This document shows positions 50,086 to 59,428 of a DNA stretch of 64,000 bases, piece by piece. Both the position numbers and the translations under genes were made by a program. Where the stretch lies: contig NZ_JAKRRW010000015.1 of assembly GCF_026191635.1 (NCBI RefSeq), positions 55,701 to 119,700 on the forward strand, written 5' to 3'. Numbering within the stretch: position 1 is the first letter of the stretch; every line of letters starts with the position of its first letter. The notes under the pieces were generated by a model. The model did not search any database. It saw only the letters and a program-made list of their open reading frames with translations, and was not told the origin of the DNA. The DNA comes from Photobacterium obscurum. GTDB taxonomy: Bacteria > Pseudomonadota > Gammaproteobacteria > Enterobacterales > Vibrionaceae.

Positions 50086-51803
50086 GCGGCGGTTTCTCCA
50101 TTGTTTCCGTTTGCATTGGCGTGTTGCTGGTTATCGACAGGCATCGTGATGGTTGCCCGAGTCCATTCATTAGGTTGGTAGGACATCGATAATCCGTATT
50201 GGCGACCGAACATATTCTTCAAACGCTTGTCTACAATCTTCATTCCCAGTCCGCTTTCTTCGCTGATCGGGGCATAGCTTCCGGCATTGTCTTCCACTTC
50301 CAGAATGATGCATCCATTGTTGTTATAACCGTGAATCGTAACTTTACCATTTTCCAGCAGCGAAGAGGTGCCGTGTTTTATCGCATTTTCTACCAGGGGC
50401 TGGAGGGTAAAAGTCGGTAGCTTAATCTGCAGTAACTCTGGTGCGACATTGACCTCGATACTCAGCCGGTCTGAGAAACGTGCCAGCTCTATTTCCAGGT
50501 AAGCGTTAACATGCTGAAGCTCTTCTTCAAGGGTGACAGTCTCGATATTCTGCTTCAGGTTGCGGCGAAAGAACTGGGAAAGGTGCTGGATCAGTTTACG
50601 CGCTTTATCGGGATCGCGACGGACCACAGCGTTGATGGTATTTAAGGCATTAAACAGAAAGTGGGGATTCACCTGGGCTTGTAGCAGGCGGAGTTCGGCC
50701 TGAGTGAGCAGTGCCTGTTGCTGAGCATAACGTCCCGTCAGGATCTGGTTCGACAGCAGTTTGGCAATCCCTTCTCCGAGCGTGACGTTTACCGTTGAGA
50801 ACAGCTTGCGCTTCGGCTCATAGAGTTTAATGGTGCCAAGGACTTCGTTATTACCGCCAACGAGCGGGATCACCAAGGCGGATCCCAATTTGCATTTATC
50901 ATGCAGTGAACATTGATAGGGAATGTCGTAGCCGTCGGCATACACTAACTCACAGCCGTCGATGGCGCGTCGAGTATAGCCAGACGATATCGGTGTGCCC
51001 GGCAAGTGATGATCGTCACCGATGCCGATAAAAGCCAGAATCTTATCTCTATCGGTGATCGCGACAGCGCCTACCCCTGTTTCTTCATAGACGATTTGAG
51101 CTATTTCTTTGGTGCTTTCTTCATTGAAGCCCTGGCTGAGGATCCCGACCGAACGCTGGGCAATTTTCAGGGCCCGGCTTGAAAATGCCGCAGAGTATTT
51201 TTCATAAATGGTTTTGCGATCCTGGATGATGCTCATGAACAGCCCGGCACCTACCGAGTTGGCGATCACCATCGGCAACGCAATTGCACTGACTAAGTGC
51301 AAGGCCTTATCAAAGGGCTCGGCGACCATCAGAATGATAAACATCTGGACGATCTCGGCTACTAAGGTCACGGTAAATACAACAAACGGTTTGAAGATTT
51401 GGTCGATTTGACCGCGGCGGACAAAATAGCTGTGCATCAGCCCGCCTATCAATCCCTCCACGGTGGTTGAGATTGCACAGGCAACATCAGTAAAGCCTCC
51501 CATGCTGTAGCGGTGCATGCCACCCGTCAGCCCGACGGCAAAGCCAACTACAGGGCCACCGAGTAAACCTCCCATTACAGCACCAATCGCACGGGTGTTG
51601 GCGATTGCATCTTCTATGTGAAGTCCGAAGTAAGTGCCTAAAATACAAAAGAGGGTAAACAAAACGTAGCACGAAAAACGTTGTGACAAACGTCCTGATA
51701 CCGTGGTGATCGGCATGAACAGCGGGGTCTTGCTGAGTAGATAAGCGATAACAAGATACACGCTGAGCTGCTGTAGAAGAGAAAATATTAGTTCCATTGC
51801 CAT
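50082..51803 (-). CDS. btsS: LytS-family pyruvate-sensing histidine kinase BtsS
   Basis: BtsS is a membrane histidine kinase that binds extracellular pyruvate with high affinity. The 573-residue protein has the 5TM-LYT sensor (about residues 3-195, GAVMGGLLGGPVVGF, GLTGGMHRYSMGG), a GAF domain (about 220-365, IGDDHHLPGTPIS, CSLHDKCKLGSALVIPL), and a HisKA_7-type kinase with the phospho-His at about 381 in NPHFLFNALN, plus the HATPase. Whole segments are the same as in E. coli BtsS. The longer frame to 51866 has no counterpart there; MAMELIFS was chosen though its ribosome site is weak. Confidence 0.92.
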   Translation of the reverse strand: MAMELIFSLLQQLSVYLVIAYLLSKTPLFMPITTVSGRLSQRFSCYVLFTLFCILGTYFGLHIEDAIANTRAIGAVMGGLLGGPVVGFAVGLTGGMHRYSMGGFTDVACAISTTVEGLIGGLMHSYFVRRGQIDQIFKPFVVFTVTLVAEIVQMFIILMVAEPFDKALHLVSAIALPMVIANSVGAGLFMSIIQDRKTIYEKYSAAFSSRALKIAQRSVGILSQGFNEESTKEIAQIVYEETGVGAVAITDRDKILAFIGIGDDHHLPGTPISSGYTRRAIDGCELVYADGYDIPYQCSLHDKCKLGSALVIPLVGGNNEVLGTIKLYEPKRKLFSTVNVTLGEGIAKLLSNQILTGRYAQQQALLTQAELRLLQAQVNPHFLFNALNTINAVVRRDPDKARKLIQHLSQFFRRNLKQNIETVTLEEELQHVNAYLEIELARFSDRLSIEVNVAPELLQIKLPTFTLQPLVENAIKHGTSSLLENGKVTIHGYNNNGCIILEVEDNAGSYAPISEESGLGMKIVDKRLKNMFGRQYGLSMSYQPNEWTRATITMPVDNQQHANANGNNGETAA

Positions 51804-51871
51804 AAGGTTAAGCGAGTGGGCATTGCAATTATGGTAACTGGCTTTAATACGGATAGCCAAAATCATAACGG

Positions 51872-51909
51872 TGTAAATAATTATTTACGACCGGTGTTTT
51901 TTCTTTACA
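51872..51909 (+). promoter_or_regulatory. TyrR boxes upstream of aroF
   Basis: TGTAAA-N6-TTTACG at 51872-51889 differs by one base from the strong TyrR consensus TGTAAAN6TTTACA. Directly after it, 51892-51909 has a weak box with a perfect right half TTTACA. Paired strong and weak boxes are the usual layout for tyrosine-dependent repression. Confidence 0.8.
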
Positions 51910-52020
51910 GGGTGTTGCCAAGGGAGGAAATCCCTTGTTATGGTGAAGCCACATAGCAGGGCAAACCTGTTTTAACCTCATTATAAATAGCCAATTATTG
52001 ACGATTACAGGGAAGCCGAC

Positions 52021-53088
52021 ATGCAAAAAGACCAGCTGAATAATGTCCATATTCAAGATGAATCTGTCCTGATCACACCAAAAGAGTTGCGCAGCAAGTT
52101 GCCAGTCAGTGACGAAGCCTTGAATTTCGTCCGCCAGTCGCGTCAGACGATTGCCGATATCATTCATAAGCGCGATCACCGCTTGTTGGTGGTGTGCGGC
52201 CCATGTTCAATTCACGATGTTGAAGCGGCAAAACAATATGCGGTGAAGCTGAAACAGCTTTCTGAGGAACTGAGTGATCAGTTATATATTGTTATGCGGG
52301 TTTACTTTGAAAAGCCGCGTACCACCGTTGGCTGGAAAGGCCTGATTAATGATCCGCATCTCGATGGCTCGTTTGAGGTCGAGGAGGGGCTGCATATTGG
52401 CCGTCAGTTGCTGATTGATCTTGTCGAAATGGGGATCCCGTTGGCCACTGAGGCCCTGGATCCGATCAGTCCGCAGTACTTGGGCGATCTGTTCAGCTGG
52501 GCGGCGATTGGTGCCCGTACTACCGAATCGCAAACTCACCGTGAAATGGCCAGCGGCCTGTCAATGCCGGTTGGATTTAAAAATGGTACCGACGGCAGTC
52601 TGGGGACCGCCATCAATGCAATGCAGGCGGCGGCATCGGGTCACCGCTTTATGGGGATTAACCGAGAAGGGCAGGTTGCATTGCTCAATACTCAGGGGAA
52701 CCCTGACGGCCATGTGATCCTACGCGGCGGTAAGCAGACCAACTATGATTCAGTTTCAGTAACCGAGTGTGAAAACGAGATGACAGCATCAGGCCTTTCT
52801 GCGTCCTTGATGATAGACTGTAGCCACGCTAACTCGAGGAAAGACTACCGTCGTCAACCGCTGGTGGCTGAAGATGTCATTCATCAGATCCGACAAGGCA
52901 ACAAATCGATAATCGGTTTGATGCTGGAAAGTCATCTGAACGAAGGTAATCAAAGCGCCGATTTGCCGCTTGAAGAAATGGCCTATGGTGTGTCTATCAC
53001 CGATGCCTGTATCGGCTGGGATGATACGGAAAAGTTACTCCGTCATGCTCGAAACGAGCTGGTTCCGTTTCTGCAAGAGCGCAATTAG
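52021..53088 (+). CDS. aroF: 3-deoxy-7-phosphoheptulonate synthase, tyrosine-sensitive type
   Basis: DAHP synthase joins PEP and erythrose 4-phosphate, the entry to aromatic amino-acid synthesis. The 355-residue type I enzyme has [39 protein letters not shown] and [10 protein letters not shown]. The N-terminus [11 protein letters not shown] is nearly that of E. coli AroF, and the neighbour tyrA plus the TyrR boxes support the tyrosine-regulated isozyme. Feedback specificity was not tested from residues. Confidence 0.93.
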   Translation: MQKDQLNNVHIQDESVLITPKELRSKLPVSDEALNFVRQSRQTIADIIHKRDHRLLVVCGPCSIHDVEAAKQYAVKLKQLSEELSDQLYIVMRVYFEKPRTTVGWKGLINDPHLDGSFEVEEGLHIGRQLLIDLVEMGIPLATEALDPISPQYLGDLFSWAAIGARTTESQTHREMASGLSMPVGFKNGTDGSLGTAINAMQAAASGHRFMGINREGQVALLNTQGNPDGHVILRGGKQTNYDSVSVTECENEMTASGLSASLMIDCSHANSRKDYRRQPLVAEDVIHQIRQGNKSIIGLMLESHLNEGNQSADLPLEEMAYGVSITDACIGWDDTEKLLRHARNELVPFLQERN

Positions 53089-53136
53089 GTTGGATTTTAG
53101 GGTCGTGTAGCAATTTATCGGTAGATCCATTAACGG

Positions 53137-53162
53137 GCCGGTACAGCAATGGCTGTACCGGC
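53137..53162 (+). other. Perfect hairpin between aroF and tyrA
   Basis: GCCGGTACAGC-AATG-GCTGTACCGGC, 11 bp with no mismatch, without a T-run. It may stop some polymerase or stabilise the upstream mRNA end. Confidence 0.6.
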
Positions 53163-53234
53163 TGCCTGTCTCTGGATGGCAGAATGATAAGTGCTGTGGT
53201 GGATAAGAGCAGAATTAATACGGGTCGCAAAATC

Positions 53235-54362
53235 ATGGTTGCTGAACTGAGTAAATTAAGAGATCAAATCGATGATGTTGATCAGCAGATGGTAGAGTTG
53301 CTAGCTCGCCGTCTTGCACTGGTAGAAGAGGTTGGCCACGTGAAAAGCCAGCATGGCTTGCCGATCTATGCTCCGGACCGGGAGGCCGCGATGTTGGCTT
53401 CTCGTCGTCAGGAGGCGGAAAGCAAAGGGGTTCCGCCGGATCTGATTGAAGATATATTACGCCGTACTATGCGGGAATCGTATGCCAGTGAAAATGACTC
53501 TGGTTTTAAGTGTCTGAAACCCGATTTGCGCCCGATTGTGGTCGTGGGGGGACACGGTCAGCTGGGTGGACTTTTCTGTCGCCTGTTTGAGCTTTCAGGC
53601 TACCAGGTCCGTAAGTTGGGTAGCCAGGACTGGGAGCGCGCTGACGAACTATTGTCTGATGCCGGCATGGTGGTTGTTTCGGTGCCGATCAATCTGACTG
53701 AGCAAGTGATTGCTAAGCTGGATAACTTGCCCGATGACTGCATTTTAGCGGATTTAACCTCGGTGAAAAGTGGTCCCTTGCAGGCGATGCTGGAAGTCCA
53801 CCGTGGACCGGTGGTAGGGCTGCACCCGATGTTCGGTCCTGATATTGCGAGCCTGGCAAAACAGGTGGTGGCTTACTGTGATGGCCGTAACCCGGAAAGC
53901 TACCAGTGGTTGCTGGAGCAGTTCCAGATCTGGGGAGCCAGCCTGAATCGGATCAGTGCGATTGAACATGATCAGGGAATGACGCTGATCCAGGCATTGC
54001 GTCACTTTACCTCTTTTGTGTATGGCGTTCATCTTGCCGAAGAAGATCCGACGCTGGAGCAATTGTTGTCGTTGAGCTCGCCAATCTACCGTTTGGAACT
54101 GGCGATGGTAGGCCGTTTGTTTGCCCAGGATGCTCAGCTTTATGCTGATATTATTATGTCGTCGCCGCAAAACCTGGCGATGATTAAGCGCTTCCATCAG
54201 CGTTTCGGTGAAGCGATTAAGATGCTGGATAGCCAAGACAAAGAGGCTTTTAAGCAGGCCTTTGGCCAAGTTGAGCATTGGTTTGGGGACTATGCACAGC
54301 ATTTTTTAATCGAGAGCCAGGGATTGCTTAGACAGGCGAACGATTCAACGCATAGAAAATAA
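53235..54362 (+). CDS. tyrA: Chorismate mutase / prephenate dehydrogenase (T-protein)
   Basis: TyrA makes prephenate from chorismate and oxidises it to hydroxyphenylpyruvate on the way to tyrosine. The 375-residue fusion has the AroQ chorismate mutase helices (about 1-90, [19 protein letters not shown]) and the NAD-dependent dehydrogenase with [13 protein letters not shown] (about 102) and LHPMFGPD. The start [11 protein letters not shown] equals that of E. coli TyrA; a longer frame to 53184 is not conserved. No separate promoter was recognised, so it is probably transcribed with aroF. Confidence 0.95.
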   Translation: MVAELSKLRDQIDDVDQQMVELLARRLALVEEVGHVKSQHGLPIYAPDREAAMLASRRQEAESKGVPPDLIEDILRRTMRESYASENDSGFKCLKPDLRPIVVVGGHGQLGGLFCRLFELSGYQVRKLGSQDWERADELLSDAGMVVVSVPINLTEQVIAKLDNLPDDCILADLTSVKSGPLQAMLEVHRGPVVGLHPMFGPDIASLAKQVVAYCDGRNPESYQWLLEQFQIWGASLNRISAIEHDQGMTLIQALRHFTSFVYGVHLAEEDPTLEQLLSLSSPIYRLELAMVGRLFAQDAQLYADIIMSSPQNLAMIKRFHQRFGEAIKMLDSQDKEAFKQAFGQVEHWFGDYAQHFLIESQGLLRQANDSTHRK

Positions 54363-54461
54363 AAGGCTTCGCCTCTGAAGCGAGTTACGCTTCGGGAAGC
54401 GGGACGGGAAAAGCAGCATAACCTCAGTGTTCGTGCAATCCTGCTTGCAGGACCCAAAAAC

Positions 54462-54495
54462 AAAAAGCGAGAGTCAGGAATGGCTCTCGCTTTTT
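54462..54495. terminator. Bidirectional terminator between tyrA and pheA
   Basis: AAAAAGCGAGAG...CTCTCGCTTTTT, serving two convergent genes. Confidence 0.88.
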
Positions 54496-54517
54496 ACTTA
54501 TAAACGTCTACGATGTT

Positions 54518-55699
54518 TTACACTTCATCAATAATCTCAACTTCTGTCGGCTTGACGTTCTCGCTCGGGTAACAACCCAGTACCTTGATAAAACGCGTCA
54601 GACGGGTTAGCTCCTCAAGGGCTTTTTGCATCACTTCCGATTTCAAGTTTTCTTCGACATCCACGTAGAACATCTCTTCCCATGGGTTACCAATCACTGG
54701 GCGGGATTCCAGCTTGGTCATATTGATGTTGAGGTTACGCAGTACCACCAGGCACTCTACCAGGGAGCCGGCTTTTTGTGCCGTAGACATGATCAGGGTG
54801 GTTTTCGCTGGGATCAGCGAGGTAACTTCTACCGGTTTGCGGGCAACGACAATGAAGCGAGTAAAGTTTTCCTGCTGGTTGGCAATGTTGCCTTTTAGCG
54901 GCGTCAAGCCATACAACTCCCCACTGGTCGCATTACCGATGGCTGCAATATTTGGCTGCTTCAGCTCGGCGACCTTTTTCATTGCTTCGGCCGTGCTGGA
55001 ACAGTATTCCTGGGTAATGTTCCCCATTGCGTGGAGGTACTCGCTACACTGTTGATGCGGCTGTGGGTGAGAGTATAGGGTATCGATTTGCTCAAGGCTG
55101 GTATCGACAGCGGTGAGCAGACAGTGCTCGATGGGCTGGGTGATTTCCCCTACGATCGACAGGCTAGTATGTTGTAGCAGATCATACACCTCGTTAATTG
55201 AGCCGGAGCTGGTGTTTTCAATCGGCAGAACCCCATAATCCGCATTGCCGGTCTCGACAACGCTCAGCACATCACGGAAGGTTGAGCAGCTGATTTCAAC
55301 CAGTTTGGTCTGCTTTTTACTGAAGTAGTTACGACTGGCCAGATTGGAGTAGGAACCCTTGGCACCAAGGAAGGAAACTCTGGCGACAGGCTGCAGGCTT
55401 TCTGGATTGGTCAGTTTCTGCAGGTAAGCTTGCTGGAATAGGACAGAGTCTTCAATGATGGTATGGAAAATTTGGGTCACGTATTGCGCATCTAACTGCT
55501 CGGCTTTTCCGGTTTCAATCAGGCGTAACAATAACTCTTGCTCGCGGCTCTGATCGCGAACAGGCTTGGCGGTCTGGATTTTACTTTTGGCAACTTCCAG
55601 ACTTAGCTGGCGACGTTCTGCCAGTAGCTTGATGATCTCATTATCTATGCGGCTGACATTCTTTCGGATGTCGTCCAGTGAATACTGTTGTTCTGTCAT
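54518..55699 (-). CDS. pheA: Chorismate mutase / prephenate dehydratase (P-protein)
   Basis: PheA makes phenylpyruvate from chorismate via prephenate. The predicted 393-residue protein has an AroQ mutase domain (MTEQQYSLDDIRKNVSRIDNEIIKLLAERRQLS), a dehydratase domain (FLGAKGSYSNLASRNYF, PIENTSSGSINEVYDLL, TRFIVVARKP) and a C-terminal ACT domain (GSLVECLVVLRNLNINMTKLESRPV) that binds phenylalanine. A longer frame starting from GTG overlaps the attenuator and is not coding. AGGGA precedes the chosen ATG. It is controlled by the pheL attenuator just upstream. Confidence 0.96.
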   Translation of the reverse strand: MTEQQYSLDDIRKNVSRIDNEIIKLLAERRQLSLEVAKSKIQTAKPVRDQSREQELLLRLIETGKAEQLDAQYVTQIFHTIIEDSVLFQQAYLQKLTNPESLQPVARVSFLGAKGSYSNLASRNYFSKKQTKLVEISCSTFRDVLSVVETGNADYGVLPIENTSSGSINEVYDLLQHTSLSIVGEITQPIEHCLLTAVDTSLEQIDTLYSHPQPHQQCSEYLHAMGNITQEYCSSTAEAMKKVAELKQPNIAAIGNATSGELYGLTPLKGNIANQQENFTRFIVVARKPVEVTSLIPAKTTLIMSTAQKAGSLVECLVVLRNLNINMTKLESRPVIGNPWEEMFYVDVEENLKSEVMQKALEELTRLTRFIKVLGCYPSENVKPTEVEIIDEV

Positions 55700-55729
55700 T
55701 GTGGTTCCCTGTCTGTCTGCTACCGATAC

Positions 55730-55755
55730 AAAAAAGCCTCCCTGGTAAGGAGGCT
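55730..55755 (-). terminator. pheA attenuator (transcription terminator)
   Basis: On the minus strand AGCCTCC-TTACCA-GGGAGGCT with a T-run of six. It lies between pheL and pheA; translation of pheL is expected to decide whether it forms. Confidence 0.9.
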
Positions 55756-55800
55756 GTCTGTTCGTCTTTAGCTTGTTTCTTGCGTAACGAATAGCCCCCA

Positions 55801-55851
55801 CTAAGGTGACATAAAAAAGAAGCTAAAGAAAAACAGGTTAAGTGATCGCAT
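55801..55851 (-). CDS. pheL: pheA leader peptide PheL
   Basis: A 16-residue peptide, MRSLNLFFFSFFFMSP, with six phenylalanines in seven codons positioned upstream of the attenuator hairpin. Stalling at Phe codons when charged tRNA-Phe is scarce should favour an antiterminator and pheA expression, as in E. coli ([15 protein letters not shown]). The upstream sequence ACGAG is a weak ribosome site. Confidence 0.9.
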   Translation of the reverse strand: MRSLNLFFFSFFFMSP

Positions 55852-55926
55852 TGCTCGTAACTGTGTAATTTATGATGAATATGACTCAACATTATTCAGC
55901 CTGTAGGGGCTTGTCAAGCAGAATGT

Positions 55927-55954
55927 AAACAGCCCTGCAAGGGCAGGGCTGTTT
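55927..55954 (-). terminator. Terminator of raiA
   Basis: Perfect 12-bp arms AAACAGCCCTGC/GCAGGGCTGTTT, with a short T-tract within the arm; followed on the minus strand by ACATTC. Confidence 0.75.
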
Positions 55955-55971
55955 GGGAATCCTCTAAATAA

Positions 55972-56319
55972 TTATGCTTCAGCTTGTTCTTCTTGTTCCT
56001 CAACCTCGGGCTTGCTGCTATGGCTAGCACGTCGCGCTGCTGGCTTGTGAGTTTGTTTTTTCAGTTGGCGTTCCAGTTTTTGATAAACTTCAGTGATAGC
56101 ACCGTACATGTCATCGTGCTCTGCTGAGGCGACAAGTTGACCTCCTGGAATTGCTGCAGATGCCTCAACTTTGAATTGTCGGTTTGGTTCTGTGCTGATG
56201 ACTGCGTGTTTGCTGATTAGTGGGACCTGGTACTTTTCTAACTTCTTGAATTTAAACTCAATGCGTTCGCGGATAGCAGGGGTGATATCAAGGTTTTTGC
56301 CGGTGATGTTTACTGTCAT
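55972..56319 (-). CDS. raiA: Ribosome-associated inhibitor RaiA
   Basis: RaiA (YfiA) binds the A and P sites of the 30S subunit in stationary phase or cold shock and stops translation. The 115-residue protein has the S30AE fold (MTVNITGKNLDITPAIRERI, AEHDDMYGAITEVYQKLERQLKK) and an extended acidic/Ser-rich tail. It lacks the C-terminal dimerisation domain of long HPF, so it should act on 70S monomers. GAGGAAAG is a good ribosome site. Confidence 0.93.
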   Translation of the reverse strand: MTVNITGKNLDITPAIRERIEFKFKKLEKYQVPLISKHAVISTEPNRQFKVEASAAIPGGQLVASAEHDDMYGAITEVYQKLERQLKKQTHKPAARRASHSSKPEVEEQEEQAEA

Positions 56320-56655
56320 AATTATCTTTCCTCTTTTGCTACCCTTCGTTGGGTTAACTTCAGATTACTAAAATCAGGACTTAATAATGTGACTCTAATC
56401 ACGTTTGCGTGCATGCGATAATGTCCAGAAAAATTCTGTGATCCGTCTTCGCTTGTTGCAAAAAAGTTTGATGAAAGTGCTTGTCGAGCACGGATTAATT
56501 AGGGCAGTATGAAGAAATCAGGAACGCTGGTGGCTGGTGCTAACTAGGGAGTTAATTCGAGCTATAACAAAGGCTTGAGTGAAAATTGACCGTATTGCTA
56601 GCGCTCAAAAGAAAGTCACCCTTCCGAGCCAGTTAGAAAATTTATGCAGAATATA
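56320..56655. other. 336-bp stretch between raiA and bamD
   Basis: Besides the CRP-like site nothing clear is seen: no conserved frame, no tRNA, and no complete promoter-terminator pair in either direction. Confidence 0.5.
56388..56403 (-). promoter_or_regulatory. CRP-like site upstream of raiA
   Basis: TGTGA-N6-TCACG, one base from the symmetric core TGTGA-N6-TCACA, located about 70-85 bp before the raiA start. Confidence 0.5.
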
Positions 56656-56683
56656 AAAACAGCAGCCCATGGGCTGCTGTTTT
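56656..56683 (-). terminator. Terminator downstream of bamD
   Basis: AAAACAGCAGCCC-AT-GGGCTGCTGTTTT with TATATT after it on the minus strand. Confidence 0.8.
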
Positions 56684-56760
56684 GTTTTATGGTTTGGTAC
56701 CAATCTGCTGTAAGGGCAAATTAAGCAGAAATGGTTCCGTGAAAGCGATTAGCAAAAAGC

Positions 56761-57486
56761 TTACTGCGGGTTCAGTGCGATGAGCTTCTTGGTGTTTTCA
56801 ATTGGCTCTTGCAGTCCGAGGGCCTCGTAGGCTGTAAGCATTAACTCCAATGACTGACGAGCAGCATGCGTGTCCGGGTATTGCTTTTGGATCAGCTGCG
56901 CACGATTAATTGCGGCGACCCAAGCTTCACGGCGCACGTAAAAATCGGCTGCTGCCAGTTCATATTCAGCAAGACGATTTTTGAGGGAGATCATTCGCGC
57001 TTTTGCATCGGCTGCATAGTGGCTGTTCGGGTAGCGCTCCAGCAGGCGTTTAAAGTCTCTGAATGCCTTGCGGGATGGCTCCGGATCACGATCATGACGA
57101 TCAATGCTGAACATGTCGTGCATAAAGCTGCGATCTTGCGCCATATTTGTCAGACCGCGCATATACAATACCCAGTCGGCTTTTTCATGAGCCGGGTTTA
57201 ATCGGTTGAAGCGATCAATTGTGGCCTCGCCGAGGGCTAGATCATCATTTTTGTAATAGGCGTAGATCAGATCGAGTTGAACTTGCTCTGAGTAAGCACC
57301 AAATGGATAGCGTGAATCCAGCGTTTCCAGTCGTTCGATCGCAGTTACCCAGCTCCCACTCTGTAGCGCTTGCTGAGCTGTTGTATATAGCTCTGATGGC
57401 GGTACATCTGGTACTACTTCTTCAGTGCTAGAACAGCCTGAAAGAATGGCAACGGCAAGAAAAGTCGTAATTGTCAGGCGTTTCAT
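56761..57486 (-). CDS. bamD: Outer-membrane assembly lipoprotein BamD
   Basis: BamD is the essential lipoprotein of the BAM complex that inserts beta-barrel proteins. The 241-residue protein has a lipobox ILSGC (Cys18) and five TPR-like helical repeats, with SELYTTAQQALQSGSW, RYPFGAYSEQVQLDLIYAYYK and RYPNSHYAADAKARM. It is divergent from rluD, as in E. coli, where bamD, rluD, pgeF and clpB are in this same order. Confidence 0.95.
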   Translation of the reverse strand: MKRLTITTFLAVAILSGCSSTEEVVPDVPPSELYTTAQQALQSGSWVTAIERLETLDSRYPFGAYSEQVQLDLIYAYYKNDDLALGEATIDRFNRLNPAHEKADWVLYMRGLTNMAQDRSFMHDMFSIDRHDRDPEPSRKAFRDFKRLLERYPNSHYAADAKARMISLKNRLAEYELAAADFYVRREAWVAAINRAQLIQKQYPDTHAARQSLELMLTAYEALGLQEPIENTKKLIALNPQ

Positions 57487-57626
57487 TGCGGCGTCTGTTT
57501 CCTTGATAAAAATTTTATTTCGGTGGATCCATTACGGACAGAGCCGTTAACAGATACAATGACACTATTAATGTTATTTTACGCAGCGTTTGACGTTTAG
57601 TCCCACGCTTTTTGAAAAAGTTCGCT

Positions 57627-58601
57627 ATGGCACAGCAAATTGAGTTAACAAATACAGTAAATGAGAGTCAGTTGGGTTTACGTCTCGACCAGGTTCTTGC
57701 TGAATTATACCCAGATTATTCGCGTTCGCGGATTAAAGACTGGATTTTGAATGGCATGGTTTCAGTTAACGGCGAGGTCGTTAACAAGCCGCGTGCCAAA
57801 ATGATGGGCGGTGAAGAGCTCTTCGTCCAGGCAGAGATCGAAGACGAAGTCCGCTGGGAAGCCCAGGATATTCCGCTTGATATTGTTTACGAAGATGAAC
57901 ACATCCTGGTGATCAACAAACCACGCGATTTTGTTGTTCACCCTGGTGCGGGTACGCCTGACGGTACCGTATTGAATGCACTGCTGCATCATTGTCCTGA
58001 ACTGGCTGAAGTGCCACGTGCGGGGATTGTGCATCGTCTGGATAAAGATACCACTGGCCTGATGGTAGTGGCTAAAACCATTCAAGCCCAGACTCGCCTG
58101 GTTCGTGCGCTGCAAAAGCGTAAGATCACCCGTGAGTACGAAGCAATTGCAATGGGCAAAATGACCGGTGGCGGTACGATTGAAAAGCCAATTGGCCGTC
58201 ACTCGACTAAGCGTACCTGCATGGCGGTACATGAGCTGGGTAAACCGGCGGTAACCCATTACCGCGTTGCGGAACATTTCCGTGAGCACACCCGCATTGT
58301 ACTTCGCCTTGAAACGGGTCGTACCCACCAGATCCGTGTTCATATGTCTTACCTGACTCACCCGCTGGTGGGGGATGCGACTTATGGTGGTCGTCCTCGT
58401 CCGCCGCGTCATGCATCGGAAGAGCTGATCCAGGCTCTTCGAGCTTTCGACCGCCAGGCTCTGCATGCGCGTATGCTGCGTTTGGATCACCCTATTACGG
58501 GTGAGCTGATGGAATGGCATGCACCGCTACCGGTTGATATGGTTGCGATGATTAACATTCTGCGCAAAGACAAAGAAGAGCATATCGAGGACGATTACTA
58601 A
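57627..58601 (+). CDS. rluD: 23S rRNA pseudouridine synthase RluD
   Basis: RluD makes pseudouridines 1911, 1915 and 1917 in helix 69 of 23S rRNA. The predicted 324-residue protein has an S4 domain (about 18-75) and the RluA-family catalytic domain with Asp in AGIVHRLDKDTTGLMVVAKT, RTHQIRVHM and HPLVGDATYGGR. The TTG 15 bases upstream was not used. pgeF starts 1 bp after its stop, so both are one operon. Confidence 0.96.
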   Translation: MAQQIELTNTVNESQLGLRLDQVLAELYPDYSRSRIKDWILNGMVSVNGEVVNKPRAKMMGGEELFVQAEIEDEVRWEAQDIPLDIVYEDEHILVINKPRDFVVHPGAGTPDGTVLNALLHHCPELAEVPRAGIVHRLDKDTTGLMVVAKTIQAQTRLVRALQKRKITREYEAIAMGKMTGGGTIEKPIGRHSTKRTCMAVHELGKPAVTHYRVAEHFREHTRIVLRLETGRTHQIRVHMSYLTHPLVGDATYGGRPRPPRHASEELIQALRAFDRQALHARMLRLDHPITGELMEWHAPLPVDMVAMINILRKDKEEHIEDDY

Positions 58602-58602
58602 G

Positions 58603-59331
58603 ATGTTCATTTTCCCTGACTGGCCAGCTCCTGCGAATGTAAAAGCCGTTACCACCACTCGCTTGGGCGGAGTAAGCCAGCAGCCTTATCAGGGGCTGAA
58701 TTTAGGCTTGCATGTCGGGGATAATGCGAAACATGTTCAACGTAATCGAATGCTGTTACAGCAAGAGCTGGGGTTAGCTGATTCACCTGCGTGGTTAAAT
58801 CAGATCCACAGTAACTCAGTGCTTGAGCTTAATGCGTCATTGTCGGTGGTGCCGGATGCTGATGGGAGCTATACCCAGGTCGCAGGTATCACCTGTATAG
58901 CAATGACCGCAGACTGCTTGCCGGTTTTGTTTTGTGACAAAGCGGGGTCGCAGGTTGCTGCAGTTCATGCGGGGTGGCGTGGGTTGGCAGACGGGATTAT
59001 CGAAGCCGCTCTGGACAAGTTCACGGTACCTGCCGAGCAGATCCTGGTTTGGTTGGGGCCGGCTATCGGGCCCGATGCCTTTGAGGTCGGGAGTGAGGTA
59101 CGCGAACAATTCATGGTTGCGTTACCGCAGGCTGAACAAGCATTTAAGCCGCATGGTGAAAAATGGTTAGCAGATCTGTATTTGTTGGCTCGTCAACGCC
59201 TACAACAGAGAGGTATCACTGATATTTATGGCGGGGAATATTGCACGTTTGGTGATCCCGAGCTGTTTTATTCATACCGCCGTGATGGTGTTACCGGCAG
59301 ACAAGCCTCACTCATCTGGCTTGAGAGATAA
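58603..59331 (+). CDS. pgeF: Purine nucleoside phosphorylase / laccase-domain protein PgeF
   Basis: PgeF (YfiH) is a copper/zinc-binding Cu-oxidase_4 protein; in E. coli it edits errors in peptidoglycan stem peptides, and relatives phosphorolyse purine nucleosides. The 242-residue protein has the N-terminal TTTRLGGVSQQPYQGLNLGLHVGD, the metal ligands in NQIHSN, TADCLPVLFCD and AAVHAGWRGLA, and the C-terminal CTFGDPELFYSYRRDG. Start is adjacent to the rluD stop. Confidence 0.92.
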   Translation: MFIFPDWPAPANVKAVTTTRLGGVSQQPYQGLNLGLHVGDNAKHVQRNRMLLQQELGLADSPAWLNQIHSNSVLELNASLSVVPDADGSYTQVAGITCIAMTADCLPVLFCDKAGSQVAAVHAGWRGLADGIIEAALDKFTVPAEQILVWLGPAIGPDAFEVGSEVREQFMVALPQAEQAFKPHGEKWLADLYLLARQRLQQRGITDIYGGEYCTFGDPELFYSYRRDGVTGRQASLIWLER

Positions 59332-59354
59332 AATAAAGACGGCTGTAATGCATT

Positions 59355-59384
59355 AAGCCCTCGTAGGATTACGGGGGCTTTTTG
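59355..59384 (+). terminator. Terminator of rluD-pgeF
   Basis: AAGCCCTCGTA/TACGGGGGCTT stem (one G-U pair) with TTTTTG. Confidence 0.85.
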
Positions 59385-59428
59385 TATCGGTAGACTTGGT
59401 TGGGATAGAACCAATCGAGGCGTTACGC

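Noticed and set aside
55700..55801. Longer N-terminus of PheA from GTG
   Set aside because: It would translate through the attenuator hairpin and is not conserved; pheL ends at this place.
57487..57626. Sigma-E promoter for bamD (GAACTT and TCAAA are present on the minus strand)
   Set aside because: The two elements are about 24 bp apart, too far for sigma-E spacing.
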